64,000 nt of DNA, taken from CAZJYI01 sp964550025. Its GTDB lineage: Bacteria; Verrucomicrobiota; Kiritimatiellia; UBA8416; CAYOBW01. The notes below the pieces were generated by a model. The model did not search any database. It was not told the DNA's origin and saw only the letters and a list, made by a program, of their open reading frames with translations. This document shows positions 50,797 through 58,827 of this stretch, one piece after another. The stretch spans positions 17,128-81,127 of the forward strand of contig CAZJYI010000034.1 in assembly GCA_964550025.1 (NCBI GenBank), given 5' to 3'. Every line of letters starts with the position of its first letter. Positions within the stretch are counted from its first letter, which is position 1. A program made the translations under genes and the position numbers.

Positions 50797-52041
50797 ATGA
50801 AACTCTCGCACTTCTGCCTTCATGAGCTGTGGCACCGCAAATGGAACTTCCTTGCCGGCGTATTTGGCGCGGCCGCCGCCATTGCGTCCCTCGTCGCCTC
50901 ACTGGCTGTTCTTGAACGGCACGACCGGGAGACGCAGGACGTTCTCGGCCGAAAGCGCGCGGAGCTCGAACAGACGATGATGGAGCTCCGCGAAGAAATG
51001 CGCCAGGCAACGCTGAAACTGAGCTTCAACCTGGTTATCCTCCCCGCGGGCCAGGAGCTGCGCGACTGGTACGACAAGGACTATGCCGCCAAGTACATGC
51101 CGGAGTCCTACGTCAAGAAGCTGGCCGGTTCGGGCATTGTCACTGTGCGGCATTTTCTGCCCAGTCTCCAGCAGCGGTTGGTGTGGCCCGAACACAAGCG
51201 CACGATCATTCTCGTCGGAAGCCGTGACGAGGTGCCCAACGAGTACATGAACCCCGTCAGGCCTCTCGTGCAGCCCGTCCCACCGGGAAAGATCATTCTG
51301 GGGCACGAGCTGCATCGCAGCCTGGGGCTCGGCAAAGGGGACTCCACGGTCCTTTTGGGGCGCACCTTCGAGGTGCACGGCTGCCATGAGCAGCGCGGCA
51401 ACAAGGACGACATCACGGCCTGGATCGACCTGGGAGAAGCCCAGGAACTCCTCGACAAGAAGGGACAGATCAATGCCATTCTCGCGCTGGAGTGCATGTG
51501 CGTGGGTACCGGCGCACTACCCCAGCTGCGCGAGCAGATCTCGTCTATCCTGCCCGGGACAAAAGTCGTCGAGCGAGGCTCGCGAGTCCTTGCCCGCTTC
51601 GAGGCCAGGGCCAACGTCGGCTACGAGGCACGCCAGGCCATCGAGCGCGAAGAAGCCAACCGCGCCCTGCTGCGCACGCAGAAGGAACAGTTTGCCGCCA
51701 TGCTCATTGCCGTGCTCGTCGTCGCCGGGGCGCTGTGGATTGCGGTGGTTGCCTGGAGCAATGCACGCACGCGCCGGCACGAAATCGGCGTCCTGCGGGC
51801 CGTGGGTTTCCGTACGCCGCAGATTCTCTCTCTCTTTCTCGGAAGGGCCTTTCTGACCGGCCTTGTCGGTGGAATAGCGGGGTTCGGGATCGGGGCCGGT
51901 CTCGGCGGCATGCCGCCGAATTCCCTGCAAGTGCTACTGATGTCGTTGGGCGCGGCCGTGGCCCTGGCTGTGGTGGCATGCTGGATACCGAGCCTGCTGG
52001 CGGCCTCTCAGGACCCGGCGGAGACCCTTAGCGCCGAATAG
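50797..52041 (+). CDS. ABC transporter permease, FtsX/MacB-like (second paralogue)
   Basis: This 414-aa paralogue of the preceding protein has the same topology and shares L-S-F-N-L-V-I-L-P-A-G-Q-E-L-R-D-W-Y-D near residue 80 and N-K-D-D-I-T-A-W-I-D-L-G-E-A-Q-E-L-L near 205. The third C-terminal segment is L-G-A-A-V-A-L-A-V-V-A-C-W-I-P. The ribosome site AAGGAG lies in the last codons of the first permease gene, so the two should be made in fixed ratio. A single-component MacB would carry its own ATPase domain; here ATPase and two permeases are separate, as in LolCDE. Confidence 0.85.
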   Translation: MKLSHFCLHELWHRKWNFLAGVFGAAAAIASLVASLAVLERHDRETQDVLGRKRAELEQTMMELREEMRQATLKLSFNLVILPAGQELRDWYDKDYAAKYMPESYVKKLAGSGIVTVRHFLPSLQQRLVWPEHKRTIILVGSRDEVPNEYMNPVRPLVQPVPPGKIILGHELHRSLGLGKGDSTVLLGRTFEVHGCHEQRGNKDDITAWIDLGEAQELLDKKGQINAILALECMCVGTGALPQLREQISSILPGTKVVERGSRVLARFEARANVGYEARQAIEREEANRALLRTQKEQFAAMLIAVLVVAGALWIAVVAWSNARTRRHEIGVLRAVGFRTPQILSLFLGRAFLTGLVGGIAGFGIGAGLGGMPPNSLQVLLMSLGAAVALAVVACWIPSLLAASQDPAETLSAE

Positions 52042-52050
52042 GAGAATGCG

Positions 52051-52707
52051 ATGCTCAAACTCGATAACATCCGCAAGGAGTACAACTCACCGGACGGCAC
52101 GGTACAGGCCGTTTCCGATGTTTCGCTCGCCATCGAGGGCGGCGATTTTGTGGCCGTGCAAGGGCCCAGCGGCTGCGGCAAGACGACCCTGTTGCTGGTC
52201 GCGGGCTGTCTGCTGCAACCGTCGTCCGGCTCCGTGCGGTTTGATGATGCGGACCCGTACGCGCTCACCCCCAACCGGCGCGGGATATTCCGCGCGGAGC
52301 GCATCGGTTTCGTCTTCCAGCAGTTCCATCTCATTCCCTATCTCAGCGCTCGGGACAACATCCTGGCGCCAACCGTCGCACGCCCGAACCCGGAGGCCGA
52401 AACGCGGGCGGACGAACTGATTAGCCATTTCAAGCTGGAACACAGGGTCAATCACCATCCCGCACAGTTGAGCACGGGCGAACGTCAGCGTACCGCGCTC
52501 GCGCGCGCCCTGCTGAACAAGCCGGGAATCATCATGGCCGACGAGCCCACGGGCAACCTCGACGACGCCAACGCGGAGATCATTTTCGGCTACCTCAAGG
52601 AGTTCGTGGCCGACGGCGGGGCGGTCCTGCTCGTCACACACGACCCCCGTGCCGCCGGTGTCGCCGCACGCACACTGCGCATGGACGGGGGGAAGTTGGT
52701 GGAGTGA
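52051..52707 (+). CDS. ABC transporter ATP-binding protein (LolD/MacB type)
   Basis: This 218-aa ATPase has Walker A G-P-S-G-C-G-K-T-T-L-L (about 39-49), Q-loop V-F-Q-Q-F-H-L-I, signature L-S-T-G-E-R-Q-R-T-A-L-A-R-A-L and Walker B I-I-M-A-D-E-P-T-G-N-L-D, with the H-loop histidine in V-T-H-D-P-R. The L-S-x-G-E-R/Q-Q-R and D-E-P-T-G-N-L-D forms are typical of the MacB/LolD/FtsE class. It starts 9 nt after the second permease and completes a two-permease, one-ATPase unit. No membrane fusion protein or outer-membrane channel is present. Confidence 0.93.
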   Translation: MLKLDNIRKEYNSPDGTVQAVSDVSLAIEGGDFVAVQGPSGCGKTTLLLVAGCLLQPSSGSVRFDDADPYALTPNRRGIFRAERIGFVFQQFHLIPYLSARDNILAPTVARPNPEAETRADELISHFKLEHRVNHHPAQLSTGERQRTALARALLNKPGIIMADEPTGNLDDANAEIIFGYLKEFVADGGAVLLVTHDPRAAGVAARTLRMDGGKLVE

Positions 52708-52720
52708 GGGAGACGGGAAG

Positions 52721-52840
52721 TCAGTTGCCAGCAATCGGTCATCAGTAATCAGGGGGCAGTGGGCAGGGGCTGATCGGGAATCTCAAATCTCAGATCTCAG
52801 ATCCCAGATCCCAAATCTCAGATCTCAGATCTCAGATCCC
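52721..52840. repeat. Degenerate word tracts (CAGTNATC and CTCAGATC words)
   Basis: Words such as GTCATCAGTAATCAGG (52739-52755) and eight or so copies of TCTCAGAT/TCCCAGAT (52779-52840) fill the gap between convergent genes. The same TCTGAGAT-type word occurs in frame inside the PQQ-protein gene at 17230-17275. Confidence 0.75.
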
Positions 52841-52858
52841 ACACCCCACATCCCTCCC

Positions 52859-54703
52859 CTACTCCACCGTCACGGACTTGGCCAGGTTGCGGGGCTGGTC
52901 GATCGCGCAGCCGCGCAGGTGTGCCACGTGGTAGGCGAAGAGCTGCTCCGCGATCACAACCGGTATCGCCGCCAGTTGCTCGCGGCACGGCGGTATGCGG
53001 ATGACCGCGTCGCAGTGGGCGTCGATCTCGGCGTCGCCTTCGGTGGCGATGGCGATGACGGGTGACTGTCGCGCGCGACACTCCTGCATGTTGCCGATCG
53101 TCTTGCTCTTGCCGGGAATGTCGGGAGCCACGGCAACCACCGGGACTTCCGGCGTCAGCAGGGCGATGGGCCCGTGTTTGAGCTCCGCGGCATGATAGCC
53201 TTCGGCGTGAATGTAGGAGATCTCTTTGAGCTTCAGGGCCCCTTCGAGCGCCGCCGGATACATGTAGCCGCGCCCGATGAAGAAGAAGTCGTCGGCCCCG
53301 GCGTAGCATTCGGCAATTTCGCGTATCGTGTCGTTTTGCTCCAGCACGCGTTTCGCGATCTCCGGCAGCGCTGACAGGTGCTTGACCATCGAGCGGCCCT
53401 CGCTGACCGAGAGGCGGCGCGTGCGGCCCAGGGCGAGGGCAATCATGGCCAGCACGGACACCTGGCAGGTGAATGCCTTGGTGGATGCGACGCCGATCTC
53501 CGGCCCTGCATGCAGATAGACGCCGCGTCCCGCTTCGCGGGCAATGGTCGAGCCGACAACGTTGCATACCCCCAACACGGTGGCGCCTTTGCGCAACGCC
53601 TCCCGCACGGCCGCCAGCGTATCGGCCGTCTCCCCCGACTGGCTGACCGCCAGCATGCAGGTGTCGTGCTCGATAATGGGGTTGCGGTAACGGAACTCCG
53701 CCGCCTGCTGGACGTCGGTCGGGATGTCGGCCAGATCCTCCATGCAATAGGCGCCGACCATGCCGGCGTAGAGCGACGTGCCGCATGCCGCCACAACAAC
53801 GCGATTGATGCGCGCCAGGTCGTACGCCTCCATCCGCAAACCGTTCAGGTTGGACGTTCCCTCGCTGTCCAAAAGACGGCCGCGCAGACAGTTCGCCAGC
53901 GCCTCGGGCTGCTCGTGGATCTCTTTCAGCATGAAGTGCTCGTATCCGCCCTTCTCAATGCGCCCGACGTCCCAGTCCACGCGGGTGGTCTCTCGCGCCA
54001 CCGGCACGTTGTCCAGGTTGGTCACCTCCAGTTCATCCTCGGAGGCAACAACGAGGTCGCCGTCATCCAGGAACACGACATTGCGCGTGTGGGCCGCAAT
54101 GGCGCTGACGTCGGAAGCGATCACCGTTTCACCGTCGCAGACGCCGACGACGATCGGGCTTCCCTTGCGCGCCGCAATGATCGTGCCGGGGTGATGGGTA
54201 CTCACGGCGGCAATGCCGTAGGTCCCCTCGACGCAGTCGAGGGCGGCGGCCACCGCCGCGCGAAAATCACCGTCGTAGACTTCGGCGATGAGGTGCGCCA
54301 GGACTTCGGAATCCGTGTCGCTGGCAAAGACGTGTCCCTTCTGCGACAAACGCTGCTTCAGGCCCGCGTAGTTCTCTATGATCCCGTTGTGAACAATGGC
54401 AAACGCCCCGTCGTTGCTGGTGTGCGGATGGGCGTTCTTCGTGTCCGGGGGACCATGCGTGGCCCATCGTGTGTGGCCAATCCCGAGAAGGGCGCTCCCA
54501 TCATCCGCGGCAAGCTCACGGTCCAACAGGCTCTGCAGATCGTCAATCTTGCCGGGCGTCTTGAGAACGCTCGCGCGTTGCGCGCCATTCGCAATCAGGG
54601 CGACACCCGCGGAATCGTATCCGCGGTACTCGAGCCGGTGCAGCCCCGCCACGATAATGTCGACCGCTCTGCGGCCGCCGACATAGCCAACAATCCCGCA
54701 CAT
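52859..54703 (-). CDS. glmS: Glutamine-fructose-6-phosphate aminotransferase (isomerising), GlmS
   Basis: This 614-aa cytoplasmic enzyme makes glucosamine-6-phosphate from fructose-6-phosphate and glutamine, the first step to UDP-GlcNAc. It begins M-C-G-I-V-G-Y-V-G, so Cys2 is the glutaminase nucleophile; R-G-Y-D-S-A-G-V-A and G-I-G-H-T-R-W-A-T-H-G-P-P follow. The isomerase half has two SIS domains (S-Q-S-G-E-T-A-D-T near 355) and the canonical end N-L-A-K-S-V-T-V-E. Length is that of the family. Its start follows AAGGAGG. It lies downstream of a ROK regulator in the same direction. No glmS-ribozyme-like sequence was recognised in the leader. Confidence 0.96.
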   Translation of the reverse strand: MCGIVGYVGGRRAVDIIVAGLHRLEYRGYDSAGVALIANGAQRASVLKTPGKIDDLQSLLDRELAADDGSALLGIGHTRWATHGPPDTKNAHPHTSNDGAFAIVHNGIIENYAGLKQRLSQKGHVFASDTDSEVLAHLIAEVYDGDFRAAVAAALDCVEGTYGIAAVSTHHPGTIIAARKGSPIVVGVCDGETVIASDVSAIAAHTRNVVFLDDGDLVVASEDELEVTNLDNVPVARETTRVDWDVGRIEKGGYEHFMLKEIHEQPEALANCLRGRLLDSEGTSNLNGLRMEAYDLARINRVVVAACGTSLYAGMVGAYCMEDLADIPTDVQQAAEFRYRNPIIEHDTCMLAVSQSGETADTLAAVREALRKGATVLGVCNVVGSTIAREAGRGVYLHAGPEIGVASTKAFTCQVSVLAMIALALGRTRRLSVSEGRSMVKHLSALPEIAKRVLEQNDTIREIAECYAGADDFFFIGRGYMYPAALEGALKLKEISYIHAEGYHAAELKHGPIALLTPEVPVVAVAPDIPGKSKTIGNMQECRARQSPVIAIATEGDAEIDAHCDAVIRIPPCREQLAAIPVVIAEQLFAYHVAHLRGCAIDQPRNLAKSVTVE

Positions 54704-54720
54704 GGCATCCTCCTTGGTGG

Positions 54721-54898
54721 TCAGTTGTCAGTGGGCAGTTATTCGTTATTGGTTATTGGTTATTCGTTGTTCGGTATTCGTTGCCGGTCATCGGCTTCGG
54801 CAGGGAGCGCCATTGAAGCTGCCGACAACCGATAACTACTAACCAATACCTGATAACCAATAACTGATAACGAATAGCTGATAACCAATAACTGATAC
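54721..54898. repeat. Long imperfect hairpin of GTTATT/AATAAC words in the glmS leader
   Basis: Left-arm words (CGTTATTGGTTATTGGTTAT, 54745-54780) are mirrored by right-arm words (GATAACCAATAACTGATAAC, 54850-54895) around the loop near 54808. This is the longest hairpin of the degenerate-word type in the window, in the gap between the ROK regulator and glmS. Confidence 0.75.
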
Positions 54899-54913
54899 CC
54901 CCCCTCCCCGGCC

Positions 54914-56077
54914 TTACTCCATTCTGCGCAGCTTGAACCGGCCGCCACGGAAGGCGCGGTCGATCACGAGGCCCGCAATGCCCTTGATCGTGCTGCTCTG
55001 GATCGCGTCGGCAATCCGAATCTCGGCATGCCCGACGTTGAGTCCCATCAACTCGGAGAACAGATGTCGCTGAAGGAGCGGCTGCATCCGCTCCGAAAAG
55101 CCGCGACTGCCGCTGCCGACAACGACGCACATGGGATCGATCGCCGCGACAACGCCGGCAATCGCCCTCGCCAGGCGTCCCGCGGCATTGCCCAGAACGG
55201 ACACGACCACGTCGTCCCCGGTCGCCGCCGCATCGATGGCGGCGGCATCTGAGACATTTGACTCGGGGCGGCGGCCACGGATTTCGCTGATGAGGGCGGG
55301 AATGCTGCAATAGGTCTCGAGACAGTCCTGTCGTCCACAGCGGCACAACCGTCCTTCGCTACCCGCCTGCACGTGGCCGATCTCCCCGGCGGAGCAGCGC
55401 TCACCGACGATGCGCCGGCCGTGCGTCATGATGGCACAGGCTACGCCGTCCGAAATGCTCAGGTAGAGGAGATTCTCCGTCTCCCGGGCCAGGCGGTCGA
55501 ACCAGGTACAGTCCCAGAGCTGACTGCGAACGTCGTTGTCGATGTAGACGCTGTTCCCGAGGCGCTCCTGGAGCATATCACCCAGCGGAATGCCGTTCCA
55601 GCCGTCGAGATTTACGGCCTGGTGACAGATACCGGTCTCCGGATCGATGACCCCCGGCATGGCCACACCAAGCGCAAAAGGGGTCCCGACCTGACGCCGA
55701 CACATGTCGCGAAAACCAAAAGCCAGGGCATCGACGACCTGCTCAGGTGTATTTCCCTCGCTCAGCGGCATGTCGCGGAGATGCGACACGCGGCCATCGG
55801 CGTACACCCTGGCCAGGCGGACGCAACGCGCGTCCACGGCCGCCACGACTGCGTGAAAGCGCTCTCTGTCCAGGGCAATGAGGCTCCGCGTATTCCCGGG
55901 CGTCTCCTCCCGCACGATGCCGACATCAAGGAGCTCTGAGACGATACTCGTAATGCTGGATTTTCGGATACCGAACTGTGTGCCGATCTCACCCCTGCGC
56001 ATGGTTTCGCCAAAGTGGAGGGCCCGCAGAATCATATACTGGTTCTGCCTGCGTTTGCGTATCTGCTCTCGTCCCAT
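54914..56077 (-). CDS. ROK-family transcriptional regulator (NagC/Mlc-like)
   Basis: The start is taken at ATG 56077 (M-G-R-E-Q-I-R-K-R-R), giving 387 aa with GAGG upstream; the open frame to 56356 runs through a REP-like element. Residues about 8-70 are a winged helix-turn-helix (R-R-G-E-I-G-T-Q-F-G-I-R-K-S-S-I-T-S-I-V-S-E-L). The ROK domain follows, with Y-I-D-N-D-V near 205 and the zinc motif C-R-C-G-R-Q-D-C-L-E near 260, plus A-G-E-I-G-H-V just before it. Such regulators sense a sugar or its phosphate. Position between glmS and the divergent amino-sugar genes fits a NagC-like role over both sides. Confidence 0.85.
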   Translation of the reverse strand: MGREQIRKRRQNQYMILRALHFGETMRRGEIGTQFGIRKSSITSIVSELLDVGIVREETPGNTRSLIALDRERFHAVVAAVDARCVRLARVYADGRVSHLRDMPLSEGNTPEQVVDALAFGFRDMCRRQVGTPFALGVAMPGVIDPETGICHQAVNLDGWNGIPLGDMLQERLGNSVYIDNDVRSQLWDCTWFDRLARETENLLYLSISDGVACAIMTHGRRIVGERCSAGEIGHVQAGSEGRLCRCGRQDCLETYCSIPALISEIRGRRPESNVSDAAAIDAAATGDDVVVSVLGNAAGRLARAIAGVVAAIDPMCVVVGSGSRGFSERMQPLLQRHLFSELMGLNVGHAEIRIADAIQSSTIKGIAGLVIDRAFRGGRFKLRRME

Positions 56078-56129
56078 AGAACGCCTCAACTCGCTCCGGT
56101 CGCGGATGACAGTTCCGTGCACTCCCCGA

Positions 56130-56226
56130 GTAGCCCTCCGCCCGCGGCGGACGGAAGCGGGCTGAAACCGGCACGAAAGCGTGTCGCGCGGGGGAAGCCC
56201 GCGTTTCCGCCGCGGCGGACGGGCTA
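56130..56226. repeat. REP-like family B, inverted pair
   Basis: GTAGCCC opens and GGGCTAC closes a 97-nt structured segment. Its interior (GGAAGCGGGC, AAACCGGC, GGAAGCCCGCG) repeats the order seen at 6630-6700, so both are one family. It lies in the 391-nt divergent spacer 56078-56468, just upstream of the ROK regulator start. Confidence 0.75.
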
Positions 56227-56394
56227 CTGGTCTTCCGCAACAGGAACTAACCACCTGCGGTTCAATCTGTTGCACCGGCCCTGCCCACAGGGATCGGCGC
56301 CTTTTAGCCGTCGCTGTGACTCTAAAGTAGGCAACACCGTGCGGCGGATCAAGCACTCATTTGGAGCGCCCCCGAAGAAAGCTGACGGAGAGCC

Positions 56395-56423
56395 TTGACA
56401 GCGCGCGACAAGTATCATATGCG
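56395..56423 (+). promoter_or_regulatory. Possible promoter of the amino-sugar operon (TTGACA, 17 nt, TATGCG)
   Basis: A consensus -35 TTGACA at 56395-56400 is followed after 17 nt by TATGCG, or after a shorter gap by TATCAT. This is the only good -35 in the divergent spacer, 69-74 nt before ATG 56469. The -10 is weak. Confidence 0.35.
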
Positions 56424-56468
56424 TTACAAGCATAAAGAGCGTTCCAGAAGAGCTTCTTGGAGGTGCCA

Positions 56469-57866
56469 ATGATCACTGGACTCCCTGTGGAGGTCAAGAC
56501 GAAGCCGGTACTCGATTCGGAGTTTACCCCGGCCCTGCTCTGGGTTCGGGCATATGAGTCAATGGTCGCGCAAGCGGGCGGTGGCACGCCGATTGCCATT
56601 GCCCTGCAGCGCCCCGATGGATCGTGTTTCGTCCATCGCATCAGCGTCCTGCCGCACGAAGGCAACAACGTAGCGCTCAACAACAAGTACGTTGAACGCT
56701 TCGTCAAGTTCCTCCTCTGGCACCAGGGGGGCAGCCGAGTCGTGGTGGGCGGCTGCGACGAGCTCGGGGCCATGCTCAGCGATGCCTACCGCGAGGGCGG
56801 GAAACGGGCTTTCGACCATGACATTGTCGGCAGGCGCATGTTTCTCGAGCCGATCTCCGTGCGTACCTGTCCCCTGGCGGAGATGCCGGAGCCGCACGAT
56901 GCCACGATGAGCCTCGGCAGGCATCTGGACGGTTGCCGTATCGGTTTCGACCTGGGCGGAAGCGACCGCAAGTGCGCCGCCGTTGTCGACGGGCAGGTGG
57001 TCCACTCCGAAGAGGTGGAATGGAACCCGTATTTTGAGCACGATCCGCAATACCACATTGCCGGCATAGCCGACTCGCTGAAGCGCGCGGCGGCACATCT
57101 GCCCCGCGTGGATGCCATCGGCGGCAGTGCCGCCGGCGTCTACGTCGACAACGAGCCGCGGGTCGCGTCGCTCTTCCGCGGCATTTCCGACGCGGATTTC
57201 GACACGCATATACGCCCTCTCTTCAAGAACCTGCGAGCCCAGTGGAACGGCGTGCCTCTGGACGTCGCCAATGACGGGGAGGTTACGGCCCTGGCCGCCT
57301 CGATGAGCCTTGACGACAACGCCGTGCTCGGCATCTCGATGGGAACGAGCCAGGCCGCGGGATACTGCGACCGGGACGGTCACATCACCTGTTGGCTGAA
57401 CGAGCTCGCCTTTGTGCCGGTGGACTTCAGAGACGGCGCTCCGGCGGACGAGTGGTCGGGGGACATCGGCTGCGGAGTGCAGTACTTCTCGCAGCAGGCG
57501 GTAGCGCGGCTGGCCCCAAAAGCCGGCATCGACCTGCCGGACGAGATGCCGCTGGCCGAGCGGCTGAAAGAGGTCCAGTCGCTCATGAAGGGGGGCGATG
57601 ACCGGGCGCGCCGCATCTACGAGACGATCGGCGTCTATTTCGGATACTCGATCCCCTGGTATGCGAGGTTCTACGAAATCCGCAACCTGTTGATTCTCGG
57701 ACGGGTTACCTCGGGCGAAGGCGGCCAGGTCATCATCGATACGGCCGGGCGGATTCTTGCCGACGAATTCCCGGAGCTGTCCGATGCAATCAGAATGACG
57801 ACACCGGACGAGCAGTTCAAACGGCATGGCCAGGCGATTGCCGCCGCGAGCCTGCCGGCCATCTGA
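56469..57866 (+). CDS. ROK-like sugar kinase with an unusual N-terminal extension
   Basis: This 465-aa protein starts at ATG 56469 after TTGGAGGTG. Its ASKHA phosphate-binding motif, I-G-F-D-L-G-G-S-D-R-K, occurs only near residue 160, so a 155-residue N-terminal domain precedes the 300-residue kinase core. Later blocks include G-G-S-A-A-G-V-Y-V near 220, V-A-N-D-G-E-V-T-A-L-A-A near 268 and G-I-S-M-G-T-S near 290. The ROK zinc motif CxCGxxGCxE is missing. Phosphorylation of a glucosamine- or N-acetylhexosamine-type sugar is suggested by the operon only. It heads the plus-strand series. Confidence 0.75.
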   Translation: MITGLPVEVKTKPVLDSEFTPALLWVRAYESMVAQAGGGTPIAIALQRPDGSCFVHRISVLPHEGNNVALNNKYVERFVKFLLWHQGGSRVVVGGCDELGAMLSDAYREGGKRAFDHDIVGRRMFLEPISVRTCPLAEMPEPHDATMSLGRHLDGCRIGFDLGGSDRKCAAVVDGQVVHSEEVEWNPYFEHDPQYHIAGIADSLKRAAAHLPRVDAIGGSAAGVYVDNEPRVASLFRGISDADFDTHIRPLFKNLRAQWNGVPLDVANDGEVTALAASMSLDDNAVLGISMGTSQAAGYCDRDGHITCWLNELAFVPVDFRDGAPADEWSGDIGCGVQYFSQQAVARLAPKAGIDLPDEMPLAERLKEVQSLMKGGDDRARRIYETIGVYFGYSIPWYARFYEIRNLLILGRVTSGEGGQVIIDTAGRILADEFPELSDAIRMTTPDEQFKRHGQAIAAASLPAI

Positions 57867-57877
57867 AGAGAGAGGGA

Positions 57878-57939
57878 GATGGCGACTGAGGCGAGTGCGA
57901 AGCTCTCTTCGCCACTTGCCACTCGCCGCTCGCCACCTG
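57878..57939. repeat. Degenerate words of the GGCGAGTG/CACTCGCC type
   Basis: GGCGACTGAGGCGAGTGCG on the left and CGCCACTTGCCACTCGCC on the right form an imperfect inverted repeat in the gap between the kinase and deacetylase genes. The same words occur in frame at 18687-18720 and 18772-18802. Confidence 0.65.
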
Positions 57940-57952
57940 AGGGAGGACGAGA

Positions 57953-58804
57953 ATGCAGCTAAGCCAGGCGAAAGCAGACATCTACGTACCGGACGACGCC
58001 CCGATGCCGGAGGCTTTGGCCCGCACGACACATCTCTGTGTCGGCGCGCACCAGGACGACCAGGAGTTCATGGCATACCACGGGATTGTCGAATGTTTCG
58101 CGCAGCCCGACAAGTGGTTCAGCGGGGTTATCATGACCAATGGCGGGGGCAGCCCGCGGTCGGGACCGTACGAGCGTTTCACGGACGAGGAGATGATGGA
58201 CGTGCGTCGCCGCGAGCAGCGCAAGGCCGCCGACCTGGGCGAATACGCGTGCCAGGTCCAGCTCTTTCATCCCAGCTCCGCGGTCAAGGATCCCGGCAAC
58301 AGTGACGTGACAGCGGACCTCGTCGCGGTGTTCGAGGCCACGAAACCGGAGACCGTGTACCTGCACAATCCGGCCGACAAGCACGACACGCACGTGGCAA
58401 GCGTCCTGCGCGCCATCACGGCGCTGCGGCAACTGCCGGCGGAGAATCGGCCGGCAAAGGTCTACGGTTGCGAGATATGGCGCTCCCTCGACTGGGTGAA
58501 CGACGAAGAGAAGGTCGTCATGCCGGTCGACGCCCACAAGAACCTCGCGGCGTCGCTGTCCGGCGTGTTCGATTCCCAGATTACCGGCGGCAAACGCTAC
58601 GATACGGCCATTGCGGGGCGGCGCACGGCCAACGCCACGTTCTTCGAGTCGCACGCGACGGACAAGAGCGACGCCCTGGCGTGGGGGATCGATCTGACGC
58701 GGCTTGTGCAGGACGAGTCACTCGACATATGCGCCCACACAGTCGCGCTTATCGAGCGTTTCAAGCAGGATGTGGTCAACAGGATTGGGAAAGTAAGCGG
58801 TTAA
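57953..58804 (+). CDS. PIG-L/LmbE-family N-deacetylase
   Basis: This 283-aa enzyme is a zinc-dependent deacetylase of the LmbE-like family that acts on N-acetyl sugars. The signature G-A-H-Q-D-D-Q-E (31-38, zinc ligands H33 and D36, base D35) and the later H-N-P-A-D-K-H-D-T-H near 138-147 supply the metal site. There is no signal peptide, so it acts in the cytoplasm. GGGAGGACGAG precedes ATG 57953. It stands where a GlcNAc-6-phosphate deacetylase would be expected, upstream of a glucosamine-6-phosphate deaminase, and no NagA homologue is in the window. Confidence 0.88.
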   Translation: MQLSQAKADIYVPDDAPMPEALARTTHLCVGAHQDDQEFMAYHGIVECFAQPDKWFSGVIMTNGGGSPRSGPYERFTDEEMMDVRRREQRKAADLGEYACQVQLFHPSSAVKDPGNSDVTADLVAVFEATKPETVYLHNPADKHDTHVASVLRAITALRQLPAENRPAKVYGCEIWRSLDWVNDEEKVVMPVDAHKNLAASLSGVFDSQITGGKRYDTAIAGRRTANATFFESHATDKSDALAWGIDLTRLVQDESLDICAHTVALIERFKQDVVNRIGKVSG

Positions 58805-58827
58805 GCAGCAGAGAGAGGATCAAGCAG

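Noticed and set aside
52776..52840. CRISPR array
   Set aside because: The repeats are 8-10 nt, degenerate and contiguous, with no unique spacers.
54704..54913. glmS ribozyme in the glmS leader
   Set aside because: The leader consists of degenerate-word hairpin DNA and I could not match the ribozyme core; such ribozymes are mainly known from Gram-positive bacteria.
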